Position numbers and translations under genes: made by a program. The notes under the pieces were generated by a model. The model was not told the DNA's origin, searched no databases, and was given only the letters and a program-made list of their open reading frames with translations. Shown one piece after another: positions 45,619-53,549 of a stretch of DNA of 54,974 nt (its first letter is position 1; every line of letters starts with the position of its first letter). This stretch comes from Candidatus Magasanikiibacteriota bacterium. Its GTDB lineage: Bacteria > Patescibacteria > ABY1 > Magasanikbacterales > 2-02-FULL-50-9b. The stretch is taken from NCBI GenBank assembly GCA_903893485.1, contig CAITMK010000009.1:1-54974 (forward strand), read 5' to 3'.

Positions 45619-46983
45619 ATGCAAAAATATTTTGGCGGCTTACTCGGTTTTTACATTTTAATTCGTGCGCTGTCTTTTTTTCTTGTTGGGTTTGTAGCGC
45701 TGCAAAACATCATCGCCGCCGCACTTGTCGCCACATTTATTTTTTTCTGCGTCAAAGATCTTTCAACCGCATGGAAATTACTGATTGTTGAATTACTTCT
45801 CGATGGCGCCGGACATTTCTTCGAACTCCACGGATTACTACTGCGCACATGGCTCCTCGGCATTTTTGCAATATTTTGGCTCGCGCGACGCCGCACTAAA
45901 ATCGTATTGCCACCAAAAAATACTTGGATCGCGCTTGGTGTATTTGCCGCGTGTTTTGCATGGGCAATCATTAATGGAATCCTCCACCACAACGGCATCA
46001 CGCCAGTTCTGCAAGACGCGATGCTATATTTATTTGCAGCGCTCATGTTTCCCGGTCTCGAAATGGAATCAGGTCGGCAACGAATTTATGGCGCGGCGGT
46101 AAAAGTTTTTATCGTTGGCTCGGCGATTTTCTCCGTCCTCACGCTCGCACTGTATTCAAGCGGCTACTACATTTTACAAAATTCATACTACCACTGGTTC
46201 CGCGATGTTGCAGCCGGCAAAATTACAGACCTCGGCACACATTTTTTTCGCATCGTCACGGCAGAACAAATTTTATTTGTGCCAATTATTTTAATTTTAC
46301 TGGGAATGCTCACCAAAAAAATAACTGACAAAAAAATCTGGACACTCATGACGCTTTCGCTCACGGTGCTGATTTTAAATTTCACTCGAATTTATTTTAT
46401 TGGCATTGCGGTTGGTGCAGGATTTTTATTGTTTTACACGCCGTGGAAACAATGGCTCCGTGCGTGCGGCCTCACGCTTTTGGCCAGCGCGATTATTTTT
46501 TTTGGATTCCACTTGGCCGCCAGTCGTGGCCAATCACTTGGCTTAGAATTACTTGGCGTGCGTGCATCAGGCATTCGTGCCCCAACCACCGATCCGAGCG
46601 GCGCCATCCGCCTTGCACTTTTGCCCGATATCAAACGTCATATTTTGGCGCACCCGCTCCTGGGTAGCGGCCTTGCAACGCAAGTTACGTATTTAGACCC
46701 ACTCACCAAAACATATTTGATGCGCACGCAATTCGATTGGGGGTATTTGCAAATGATCACGGACCTTGGCATGACTGGCACCGCTGCATATATATTTTTT
46801 CTTGGCACGCTACTCTATAATTTTGAGAAAAAAATAAAAATGCCGGGCTATATTGCCGGTGCCATTGCATTGTTTGTGATAAATTTCACCACGCCTGCAA
46901 TTTTTCAAGGATTTGGCGTATTATATTTTGCACTTCTGGTTGTTGCCACACAGCATCCATCACTACTCACCGATCCTGTGTAA
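45619..46983 (+). CDS. O-antigen ligase/polymerase-like membrane protein
   Basis: 454 residues from the ATG at 45619 (MQKYFGGLLGFYIL); an earlier TTG start is unlikely. About eleven transmembrane helices with a large loop before the last ones, containing GIRAPTTDPSGAIRLALLPDIKRHILAHPLLGSGLATQV. The pattern H-P-L-L-G-S-G and the Arg-rich preceding helix (NFTRIYFIGIAVG) fit the Wzy_C/O-antigen ligase superfamily. It probably joins glycan chains to a lipid or protein carrier outside the membrane. Substrate unknown. Confidence 0.75.
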   Translation: MQKYFGGLLGFYILIRALSFFLVGFVALQNIIAAALVATFIFFCVKDLSTAWKLLIVELLLDGAGHFFELHGLLLRTWLLGIFAIFWLARRRTKIVLPPKNTWIALGVFAACFAWAIINGILHHNGITPVLQDAMLYLFAALMFPGLEMESGRQRIYGAAVKVFIVGSAIFSVLTLALYSSGYYILQNSYYHWFRDVAAGKITDLGTHFFRIVTAEQILFVPIILILLGMLTKKITDKKIWTLMTLSLTVLILNFTRIYFIGIAVGAGFLLFYTPWKQWLRACGLTLLASAIIFFGFHLAASRGQSLGLELLGVRASGIRAPTTDPSGAIRLALLPDIKRHILAHPLLGSGLATQVTYLDPLTKTYLMRTQFDWGYLQMITDLGMTGTAAYIFFLGTLLYNFEKKIKMPGYIAGAIALFVINFTTPAIFQGFGVLYFALLVVATQHPSLLTDPV

Positions 46984-47265
46984 TCAAACACTTTTTACAT
47001 CGTATAGCAAAATCCCCATTGAGCTGATAAAATAAAGAACAATAATATCAATCGCGATTGAGGAGCTTAACGGATGCGCTACAGGTTGCCCTAAAACGGG
47101 GCACAACGTGCGCCCTGTGGTACTCGCTGCGCCACCAAGCAGTCCACAAGGTTCTGTTTTAACTTTTGCTTGTATGGACAAAATAAATACAAGCGAAATA
47201 GCAACCAGAATCGAAAGACTATAATACATGATTGCACTTTTCATTTTTTTAAATCGTGGCATCAT
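46984..47265 (-). CDS. Small two-helix membrane protein, unknown
   Basis: 93 residues with two transmembrane helices (IMYYSLSILVAISLVFILSIQ and SIAIDIIVLYFISSMGILLY) around a polar loop with two Cys (PCGLLGGAAS, TLCPVLGQP). No family recognised. Its stop directly abuts the stop of the convergent O-antigen-ligase-like gene. The khpA terminator lies just upstream. Confidence 0.5.
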   Translation of the reverse strand: MMPRFKKMKSAIMYYSLSILVAISLVFILSIQAKVKTEPCGLLGGAASTTGRTLCPVLGQPVAHPLSSSIAIDIIVLYFISSMGILLYDVKSV

Positions 47266-47266
47266 A

Positions 47267-47294
47267 CAAAAATAGCCCCCTCAAACGAGGGGGC
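47267..47294 (-). terminator. khpA terminator
   Basis: Minus-strand RNA: GCCCCCTC-GTTT-GAGGGGGC followed by TATTTTT; stem 47275-47294. Confidence 0.9.
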
Positions 47295-47305
47295 GTTCGC
47301 AAAAA

Positions 47306-47614
47306 TTAGATTCCCAAATCATCAATCGACGTAACATCACTGTAATCGCTTTGGAAGCGAGGGCCGCGTGATCCTTCTGGTTCCACGATTTTGAGATTAA
47401 CGCGTGCATTGTTTTTAGCACCAATAACCTTTGCCAAAGTGCGGATTGCACGAGCTGTTTGACCCTGACGACCAATCACGTAACCCATGTCTTGTGGGTT
47501 TACATGGAGCGTGATCAACACGCCGCGTTCGTCGACGATGCGTTCAGTACGCACATCTTCTGGATGAGCAACCACTGTTTTCACCAAAAATTCAATAAAC
47601 TCCTGATCTGTCAT
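47306..47614 (-). CDS. khpA: KH-domain RNA-binding protein KhpA
   Basis: 102 residues, a single KH domain with the GxxG loop in VIGRQGQTARAIRTLAKVIG and the preceding LITLHVNPQDMGY. KhpA, usually with KhpB, binds RNA and influences cell division and elongation. It is downstream of rpsP, the standard order, but has its own promoter. A slightly extended, charged C-terminus (about 75-102) follows. Confidence 0.93.
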   Translation of the reverse strand: MTDQEFIEFLVKTVVAHPEDVRTERIVDERGVLITLHVNPQDMGYVIGRQGQTARAIRTLAKVIGAKNNARVNLKIVEPEGSRGPRFQSDYSDVTSIDDLGI

Positions 47615-47641
47615 AGCAAATTAAATGATTTAATTGCTGTT

Positions 47642-47669
47642 ATTATAACAAAACACCAGCTGCATGCAA
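47642..47669 (-). promoter_or_regulatory. khpA promoter overlapping the rpsP terminator
   Basis: Minus strand: TTGCAT (47664-47669), 16-base spacer, TATAAT (47642-47647). The -35 lies in the terminator loop. Confidence 0.65.
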
Positions 47670-47678
47670 CTGGTGTTT
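47651..47678. terminator. rpsP terminator hairpin
   Basis: Stem AAACACCAG/CTGGTGTTT (47651-47659 with 47670-47678), ten-base loop; T-rich on the minus-strand exit. Confidence 0.8.
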
Positions 47679-47709
47679 TGAAACAAGTCAAGTGGCCAAG
47701 GCCAACTGA

Positions 47710-48018
47710 TTATTTTTTCTTTTTTGCGGCGCGTGCAATACGCTTTGCGGTGATGTGCACTTTCTGGCGTTTTTCGCCGGTGTGGAAACCGTAGTTAATC
47801 ATGAGATTGTTTACGGTGTCAGTCATCTGAGCACCATTACCGATGTAATATGCGAGGCGGTCCTTCTCAACGGTGAAAATTTTTGGTTCTACCATTGGGT
47901 TGTAGTGGCCGATAACTTCGAGCGCGCGACCCCATGGGTCACGGCCTTTTTCGGTAACAATCACACGATACTGTGGTTGTTTTTTCTTGCCGATGCGGGT
48001 CAATTTAATAGTAAGCAT
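47710..48018 (-). CDS. rpsP: 30S ribosomal protein S16
   Basis: 102 residues. Classic S16 start MLTIKLTRIGKKKQPQYRVIVTE, then GRALEVIGHYNP and DRLAYYIGNGAQMTDTV; the C-terminal basic tail ends AAKKKK. Small-subunit assembly protein. It has its own promoter with a 33-base leader and no Shine-Dalgarno sequence. Confidence 0.97.
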   Translation of the reverse strand: MLTIKLTRIGKKKQPQYRVIVTEKGRDPWGRALEVIGHYNPMVEPKIFTVEKDRLAYYIGNGAQMTDTVNNLMINYGFHTGEKRQKVHITAKRIARAAKKKK

Positions 48019-48057
48019 AATTGGTTAATTCGGGAGCACGAATTGACGGATGGCAGT

Positions 48058-48086
48058 AGAATACGGGAAAACTATTTTTTTGTCAA
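48058..48086 (-). promoter_or_regulatory. rpsP promoter
   Basis: Minus strand: TTGACA (48081-48086), 17-base spacer, TATTCT (48058-48063). Confidence 0.82.
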
Positions 48087-48102
48087 ATCTTAGACGGTTA
48101 AT

Positions 48103-48612
48103 TTAGCTACCAGCTTCATATTTAGCAACAATTGCGGCCATGCTTTTCAAATTATAGGTCGCCAACGCGCTCATCATGCCCATTTGATCCTCTGACGAGA
48201 ATTCCTCAATTCGCTCTTGCGCTTTTTGAAACAAAGCCAGATTAGCTTTTGCCGTCTTTACATCAAGCGCCGCTTCTTTTAATCCTGGAACCGTAACCTC
48301 TTTAATTCCAGTTTCCCTGTCCCTTTGAATGTCATCTGCTGATTGATATGGAAAATTCGCTTCAAAATAAGCAACCGTCGAAGCCAGTCTATCAACCTCC
48401 TCTTTGACCTGAGCCTTATTTTTTTCAACCATTTCTTTCAATTTTTCTTGAGAAGTCACGGCGTCACGCTCCATCGTTGGAACAGTAATATTCAACGCTT
48501 CGCGCAAAACTTCCCGCATACGACTATAATCACGCTTTGGTTTTGTCGGTTCAGCAGCGGTTTGATCAGATTCTAGTGATTCGATTGCTCCTGGCATTGG
48601 TTCGTGTTTCAT
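48103..48612 (-). CDS. Coiled-coil protein of unknown function (169 aa)
   Basis: 169 residues, highly charged, no signal peptide or membrane helix. Long helices (about 50-85, SQEKLKEMVEKNKAQVKEEVDRLAS, and 115-145) suggest a coiled coil. No family recognised. It starts 18 bases after the SMC-like gene but has its own -10 element 9 bases before the ATG. Confidence 0.6.
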   Translation of the reverse strand: MKHEPMPGAIESLESDQTAAEPTKPKRDYSRMREVLREALNITVPTMERDAVTSQEKLKEMVEKNKAQVKEEVDRLASTVAYFEANFPYQSADDIQRDRETGIKEVTVPGLKEAALDVKTAKANLALFQKAQERIEEFSSEDQMGMMSALATYNLKSMAAIVAKYEAGS

Positions 48613-48621
48613 AAAAATACA

Positions 48622-48627
48622 ATTATA
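48622..48627 (-). promoter_or_regulatory. -10 element of the 169-residue gene
   Basis: TATAAT on the minus strand, 9 bases before the ATG at 48612; overlaps the intergenic end of the SMC-like gene. Confidence 0.5.
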
Positions 48628-48630
48628 ATT

Positions 48631-50937
48631 TTATTTCGCCCACCGCGCCGCCTCTTCAAACTTCACGCTTAAGAGTTGCGAAACCCCATCATCTCCCATC
48701 GTCACACCGTACAACACTTCGCCCTTGCCCATGGTCGCGCGGTTATGCGTGATCACCATGAACTGCGTGCGCTCTGCAAGCTTTTCCAAAATGTCAGCGT
48801 AGCGAATTGAGTTTGCTTCGTCGAGTGCGGCGTCGACTTCATCCAAAATTACGAATGGCGATGGATTACTTGCCATGATTGCGCAAAGCAGCGCCACAGA
48901 CGTCATTGCGCGCTCGCCGCCGCTGAGCACCGAGATATCCTTAATGCGTTTACCAGGTGGCTGCGCGTGAATATCAATACCGGCCAAAACCGGCTCTTTG
49001 GAAACATATTTTGCGATCTCGCCTTCTTCCAATCGTTCGGCCACATCAATTTGCGATTCTGTTTCGCCATCTTCAGCGGTTGCAACTGCAGGGTCTTCAT
49101 AGATTGGCACCAATTTTGCAGTACCGCCACGAAATAATTGCGAGAAAAAATCTTGAAATAATTCATTAAGCGTTTCAAGCGCTTCGGTCCGACGCGTTCG
49201 CAAAACTTCATCGAATTCTGTAATCGTTGATTCAGTGTTGGTAAGCGCTGCCGACAAATCTGCAAGCTGCGTTGTCAAAAATGTATAGCGCGTATTTGTT
49301 TCTTCAAACTCTTTTACAACTTCTGGATCAATACCACCAACAATGTCGAGCTGGTGTTTCAAATTATACATGCCCTGCTGCGCAGATTCTGGCGAGCTAA
49401 TAGGCGACTCTGGGGCTGCGGCCATCACCTTTTCCATTTCGTCCGGAATTTCCAAACGCATTTCTTCGCGAATGCTTTCAGCGCGTGTTTCGTATTTGGC
49501 GCGCTCAATTTTGTAATTCGTTAGGCGCTGCTCAATTTCATGGCCCGCGCGCTGCTCATCTTGCAACCGGCGCTGTACGGCAAAAAATTGCGATTTCTTT
49601 TCTTGCTCGCGATGCGATTCGTTATGCATGCGATCGCTCAAATCCTTAAGCGCACTATCCAAAACCAAAATTGAATTCTGATTTTCTTCGATGCGCTTTA
49701 ACACAACCGGATCCTGCGGGGCTTCTTTTGGCGCTTCAGGCGCTGGACGTTGCAAACGTTTCACCAATGTTGTTGTGCGTTCAGCGAGGGCATCGCATTC
49801 ATCTAAAATTCCAAATACTTCTTCCAGATTTTTTGCAGCACGTAATTTTTTATTTACTGCTGCCTGATCCGCACGCACCGCATCTAACTCTTCAATAATT
49901 TTCGTCAGCGGCAATGGCGCCCACTGCACTTCTACTTCGCGACGAACACGAGAAATTTCCAATGCAGTTTTCAAGCGACCATCTTCTTCGCGAAGTGTCG
50001 CACGTTGTTTAGATAACGCTTCGTATTCGCGCTGCAAACCAATAATCACTTCGCTTTGCGTTTCTTCTACTTCTAATTTATGAAGTTCGGCGAGTGTTGC
50101 ATCGTAAATATTTTTCTTTGCGATCAAATCTTTTTCGTGTGCCCCAACTTGAATATTCAAATTTCCGAGACGACCCGAAACATCGTGCCATACCGTTCCG
50201 TAATACGCGCGCTGCAAATTCAAAAGGCGCGCCGCAATATCATCGCGCTCTTCCAGACGTTTCACTGCGCGCTGCAAACCTTTGAGCCGTGGTTCGATTT
50301 CCGCGATGAGCTGCCCTGCTTGCGCAATATTTTCGCGCGTCGCGTGAAGTTTCAGCAAAGCCTGATGACGCTTAAGCTGAAACTCTTTTACGCCTGCAGC
50401 TTCATCAAAAAATTCTTTACGCTCTTTTGGCGTCACTAATAAAATCTGATCAATAAGGCCTTGACCAATCACGGTATACGTCTTCTGACCAAAATGTGCC
50501 TTTGCCAAAAGGAGCTGAATATCAGACAAGCGTGCCTTTGCGCCATTAATTAAATATTCACCATTACCATCGCGATACAACCGACGCGTAATAACAATTT
50601 CACCGAGCGAGAGCGGATCTGGCTCGCCGTTTTCATCGGCCGCGGCCGTGCGTGTATCTTCGTTATTTAAATACAGTGCAACTTCCGCAAATCCAAGGCG
50701 TGCTTTTTTATCCGAGCCCGCAAAAATAACATCTTCGGATTTTTTGCCGCGGAGCGTCTTCATCGACTGCTCACCCAATACCCAACGCACTGCATCCGCA
50801 AAATTCGATTTCCCAGAACCATTTGGCCCCACGATTGCCGTAATACTGCGGCGCGAACCATTCTGCTTCTGAAATTCGAACGTCACTTTTTTGGCAAAAG
50901 ATTTAAAACCTTGGATTTCAACGCGCTGGAGAAACAT
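48631..50937 (-). CDS. smc: Short SMC-like chromosome segregation ATPase
   Basis: 768 residues from the ATG at 50937. The head motifs are those of SMC: MFLQRVEIQGFKSF, Walker A AIVGPNGSGKSNFADAVRWVLGEQ, and near the end the signature VLSGGERAMTSVALL and Walker B PFVILDEVDAALDEANS. True SMC has 1,150-1,200 residues; here the coiled-coil arms are short and no hinge domain is recognisable, the centre being coiled coil plus a Pro-rich PAPEAPKEAPQ linker (about residue 400). DNA organisation or repair is the likely role. RecN or SbcC are alternatives, but the N-terminus and signature are SMC-like. Confidence 0.82.
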   Translation of the reverse strand: MFLQRVEIQGFKSFAKKVTFEFQKQNGSRRSITAIVGPNGSGKSNFADAVRWVLGEQSMKTLRGKKSEDVIFAGSDKKARLGFAEVALYLNNEDTRTAAADENGEPDPLSLGEIVITRRLYRDGNGEYLINGAKARLSDIQLLLAKAHFGQKTYTVIGQGLIDQILLVTPKERKEFFDEAAGVKEFQLKRHQALLKLHATRENIAQAGQLIAEIEPRLKGLQRAVKRLEERDDIAARLLNLQRAYYGTVWHDVSGRLGNLNIQVGAHEKDLIAKKNIYDATLAELHKLEVEETQSEVIIGLQREYEALSKQRATLREEDGRLKTALEISRVRREVEVQWAPLPLTKIIEELDAVRADQAAVNKKLRAAKNLEEVFGILDECDALAERTTTLVKRLQRPAPEAPKEAPQDPVVLKRIEENQNSILVLDSALKDLSDRMHNESHREQEKKSQFFAVQRRLQDEQRAGHEIEQRLTNYKIERAKYETRAESIREEMRLEIPDEMEKVMAAAPESPISSPESAQQGMYNLKHQLDIVGGIDPEVVKEFEETNTRYTFLTTQLADLSAALTNTESTITEFDEVLRTRRTEALETLNELFQDFFSQLFRGGTAKLVPIYEDPAVATAEDGETESQIDVAERLEEGEIAKYVSKEPVLAGIDIHAQPPGKRIKDISVLSGGERAMTSVALLCAIMASNPSPFVILDEVDAALDEANSIRYADILEKLAERTQFMVITHNRATMGKGEVLYGVTMGDDGVSQLLSVKFEEAARWAK

Positions 50938-50946
50938 AGTGGGCGT

Positions 50947-50955
50947 ATTGTAACA
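50947..50955 (-). promoter_or_regulatory. Extended -10 promoter of the SMC-like gene
   Basis: TGTTACAAT on the minus strand, 9 bases before the ATG at 50937; it lies at the edge of the large inverted repeat. Confidence 0.55.
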
Positions 50956-51117
50956 CACGAGGGGCCGGAGTTCCAGAATTTTTTGGGAGCCGTGTCAATT
51001 TTCCCCTGCGGGAAAATTGCACTTAGCTCTCGGCGAGCCATTTTTTGCCTTCGGCAAAAAAACCGTGCTGGCTCGCCTCCGAGAAACTCCCAAAAAATTC
51101 TGGAACTCCGGCTGTGT
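50953..51117. repeat. Multi-stem inverted repeat (cruciform) between smc and rny
   Basis: Outer arms 50964-50989 and 51087-51112 are a perfect 26-bp inverted repeat, extended outward by ACACA/TGTGT (50953-50957 with 51113-51117). Inside: hairpin 1, CAATTTTCCC/GGGAAAATTG (50996-51005 with 51010-51019), plus GTG/CAC; and hairpin 2, TCTCGG-CGAGCCA with TGGCTCGCC-TCCGAGA (51028-51040 with 51069-51084), capped by TTTTTTGCC-TTC-GGCAAAAAA (51041-51061). Flanking genes are divergent, so a terminator is not needed. A MITE-like element or structured RNA are options. Confidence 0.85.
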
Positions 51118-51179
51118 ATTACAAACTCATTATGTTTTCCGACAATAAAAAAACGGATGGAGCAGAACACTCAGCACAT

Positions 51180-51208
51180 TTGACACCCCGCCCCACGTCA
51201 CCTACAAT
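51180..51208 (+). promoter_or_regulatory. rny promoter
   Basis: TTGACA (51180-51185), 17-base spacer, TACAAT (51203-51208). This gives a leader of about 155 bases, unusually long here, ending in a small GC-rich hairpin (51351-51369) right before the ATG. Confidence 0.82.
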
Positions 51209-51370
51209 ATAAAGGTACGATAACATTCAGAAAATCCTGTCCGAATTCCTCCCAAAAAAGCATTTATGTTCGCAAAAATCCTCAACTTTTCTCCGACTAT
51301 TCAAATCCTCATCAGTTAAGGACTGCGTTTTTCATGGCTATCAAATTCGGGCGGGTCTAAACACCCCGCT

Positions 51371-52885
51371 ATGACACTCTTATACATTTTAATCGCGGCC
51401 GTGGTTGCTGCAGCTGCTGGCTACACTGCCCGCATCTACATCGCAAAGTCCCAGGCCAACTCCGCCGAAATCCAAGTAGAAAAAATCCTCGCTGACGCAC
51501 GCGCCAAAGAACAAGAAATCCTCATGAAGGGTCGCGAAAAAGCGATCCAGATGATCGACGAAGCAAAAAAGGACGAAGACAATCGTCGTGAAGAATTAAA
51601 AGCAGCGTCACTTCGCCTTGAAAAACGCGAGGTAACTTTTGAACAGAAAATTTTGGAGCTCCAAGACAAAACTGCCCGCATCCAAACCCAAACCGAAAAG
51701 CTTAAAGCCTCACAAGAAGAAATCGACAAACTCCGCGCGCAGCAAATCGAAAAGCTCCAGACCGTTGCCGGCCTCACCCAGACCGAAGCCGAAGCGCGCC
51801 TCATGCAAGCCGTCGAGGACGACACCAAAGAAGCGCTTAATTCCCGCCTCATGAAACTTGAGCGCGAATCAAGCGAATACTTCGAAAAAGAAGTAAAGAA
51901 AATTTTGGCAACCGCAACCTATCGCTACGCCGGATCACACGCAAGCGAAAACACCACCACAACAGTTCATCTTCCAAGCGAGGAAATGAAGGGTCGCATC
52001 ATTGGTAAAGAAGGTCGCAACATCAAAGCGATCGAAAAGCTTACCGGCTGCGAACTTGTCATCGACGAAACACCAGAATCAATCATGATCTCTGGTTTTT
52101 CACCAATCCGCCGCCATGTGGCACGCATCACCATTGAAAAGTTGGTCGCCGACGGCCGTATTCACCCAGCTCGCATCGAAGAAGTTGTCGAAGAAGCAAA
52201 AAAAGATTTGGCAATTGATGTGCGCAAAGCTGGTGAAGACGCGCTCTATCAGCTTGGCGTGACCGGCATCGAACCTAAACTTATCTCAATTATCGGCCGC
52301 CTTAAATATCGCACCTCATACGGCCAAAACCAATTGACCCACGCAATTGAGGTTGCATATTTATCTGGCATGCTCGCAGATGAACTCGGCATCGACCGCA
52401 CACTTGCTCGCAAGGCTGGTCTTTTGCACGACGTTGGTAAGGCGATTGATCACGACACACAAGGCTCTCACCCAGAGCTTGGCTATCAGCTCATGAAAAA
52501 GTTTGGGCTGTCCGAAGAAATTGCATACTGTTCCCTTGCCCACCACGAAGACAAACCGAAAACAGCGTTGGGTGCAATTATCAAAGCAGCTGATGCGATC
52601 TCTGGCGCGCGCCCTGGTGCCCGCCGCGATTCCTACGAACAATACGTTCGCCGCTTGGAAGAATTGGAAAAAGTTGCAACTAGTTTCGAGGGCGTTGAAA
52701 AAGCATATGCAATCCAAGCTGGCCGCGAAATGCGCGTGTTCGTGCGCCCACAAGATGTGGACGACTACGGCGCATACACCATTGCCAAAGAAATTGCTAA
52801 AAAAATTACCACGGACCTGCATGTGCCGGGTGATGTGAAAGTTACGGTGATTCGCGAATCACGCGTAATTGAATACGCGAGATAA
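51371..52885 (+). CDS. rny: Ribonuclease Y
   Basis: 504 residues. An N-terminal membrane helix (LLYILIAAVVAAAAGYTA), a long coiled coil (about 25-190), a KH domain (about 200-265, GRIIGKEGRNIKAIEKLTG) and an HD domain with the metal pair in KAGLLHDVGKAIDHD near residue 353. It starts mRNA decay by endonucleolytic cleavage at the membrane. Length is typical (about 510-520). The codon use is more GC-rich than its neighbours, as expected for a highly expressed gene. Confidence 0.97.
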   Translation: MTLLYILIAAVVAAAAGYTARIYIAKSQANSAEIQVEKILADARAKEQEILMKGREKAIQMIDEAKKDEDNRREELKAASLRLEKREVTFEQKILELQDKTARIQTQTEKLKASQEEIDKLRAQQIEKLQTVAGLTQTEAEARLMQAVEDDTKEALNSRLMKLERESSEYFEKEVKKILATATYRYAGSHASENTTTTVHLPSEEMKGRIIGKEGRNIKAIEKLTGCELVIDETPESIMISGFSPIRRHVARITIEKLVADGRIHPARIEEVVEEAKKDLAIDVRKAGEDALYQLGVTGIEPKLISIIGRLKYRTSYGQNQLTHAIEVAYLSGMLADELGIDRTLARKAGLLHDVGKAIDHDTQGSHPELGYQLMKKFGLSEEIAYCSLAHHEDKPKTALGAIIKAADAISGARPGARRDSYEQYVRRLEELEKVATSFEGVEKAYAIQAGREMRVFVRPQDVDDYGAYTIAKEIAKKITTDLHVPGDVKVTVIRESRVIEYAR

Positions 52886-52902
52886 TGCCTGTTGATAACT
52901 CC

Positions 52903-52931
52903 TTGCGCATTTTTAGCCAAAACCCTATAAT
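52903..52931 (+). promoter_or_regulatory. hup promoter
   Basis: TTGCGC (52903-52908), 17-base spacer, TATAAT (52926-52931); leader about 25 bases. Confidence 0.8.
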
Positions 52932-52961
52932 TAAGCGGAATTTACTTATTTATCATTTTAT

Positions 52962-53237
52962 ATGAATAAAGCAGAACTTATTGCTCATCTTGCAGAAGTT
53001 GCAGGCGTTTCAAAAAAGCAATCCGAAGACATAGTTGAAGGCTTCGTTGCAGCGGTGATCAAAACACTTAAGTCAGGTGGCGAAGTTACCATCGCAGGTT
53101 TTGGTACATTCAGCGCAAAACAGCGCGCAGCTCGCACCGGTGTGAACCCACAGAAACCAACAGAAAAAATTCAGATCGCTGCTGTTGTTGTTCCAAAGTT
53201 CAAAGCTGGCAAAAACCTCAAAGACGCTTTGAAATAA
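52962..53237 (+). CDS. hup: DNA-binding protein HU
   Basis: 91 residues. Full HU/IHF fold: MNKAELIAHLAEVAGVSKK, GGEVTIAGFGTFSAKQRAARTGVNP (the DNA-bending arm) and a VVVPKFKAGKNLKDALK end. A nucleoid protein that bends DNA. Single-gene unit with its own promoter and terminator. Confidence 0.97.
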   Translation: MNKAELIAHLAEVAGVSKKQSEDIVEGFVAAVIKTLKSGGEVTIAGFGTFSAKQRAARTGVNPQKPTEKIQIAAVVVPKFKAGKNLKDALK

Positions 53238-53259
53238 TTTTGTTCAAATAAAGTCAGGA

Positions 53260-53285
53260 CTAAAACCGCCGCGAGGCGGTTTTAG
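53260..53285 (+). terminator. hup terminator
   Basis: Stem CTAAAACCGCC/GGCGGTTTTAG with GCGA loop; the last base is the first base of tRNA-Val, so it may act as a processing or attenuating hairpin. Confidence 0.72.
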
Positions 53286-53361
53286 GACCGCTAGCTCAGT
53301 TGGTTAGAGCGCACGATTCACATTCGTGAGGTCACAAGTTCGACCCTTGTGCGGTCCACCA
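53285..53361 (+). tRNA. tRNA-Val(CAC)
   Basis: 77 bases with encoded CCA. Acceptor GGACCGC/GCGGTCC, D-arm TAGCTCAGTTGGTTAGAGC, anticodon stem CACGA/TCGTG around loop TTCACAT (CAC), T-arm ACAAGTTCGACCCTTGT. No separate promoter was found. Confidence 0.96.
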
Positions 53362-53366
53362 AAAAA

Positions 53367-53466
53367 ATCCAATACCTTTTCAAGAGACGCGTGACGCTAT
53401 GCGCAACTAAAGTTGCGCGCTTTCACGTTCGGGTTCAAGTCTCTTTCGAAGGTATTGGATTTTTTT
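53367..53466 (+). ncRNA. Nested hairpin RNA downstream of tRNA-Val
   Basis: Four coaxial stems: ATCCAATACCTT/AAGGTATTGGAT (53367-53378 with 53449-53460), AAGAGAC/GTCTCTT (53382-53388 with 53439-53445), CGTGA/TCACG (53390-53394 with 53423-53427) and GCGCAAC/GTTGCGC (53401-53407 with 53412-53418), then six T. The outer stem matches the terminator stem after tRNA-Ile, so it may terminate the tRNA transcript, but the 70-base interior is far larger than a terminator loop. It does not fold as a tRNA despite a T-loop-like GGGTTCAAG. Confidence 0.7.
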
Positions 53467-53503
53467 AAATAAAAATACTGAAAATATTAACCAAAAAGAC
53501 CTG

Positions 53504-53532
53504 TTGAAAAAAAACTTTTTTTGTTCTATACT
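53504..53532 (+). promoter_or_regulatory. Promoter of the LCP-family gene
   Basis: TTGAAA (53504-53509), 17-base spacer, TATACT (53527-53532); leader about 10-11 bases. Confidence 0.75.
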
Positions 53533-53549
53533 GCATTCTCGCCTCCCTT

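Noticed and set aside
51131..51211. A 26-codon frame between the inverted repeat and the rny promoter
   Set aside because: It contains the rny -35 and -10, and has no start signal or conserved look.
53367..53466. A tRNA or tRNA pseudogene after tRNA-Val (T-loop-like GGGTTCAAG and a central CTA)
   Set aside because: The apical stem leaves an even 4-base loop rather than a 7-base anticodon loop, and the T-loop-like bases pair with a distant upstream segment, not locally. It folds as a rod of four stems.
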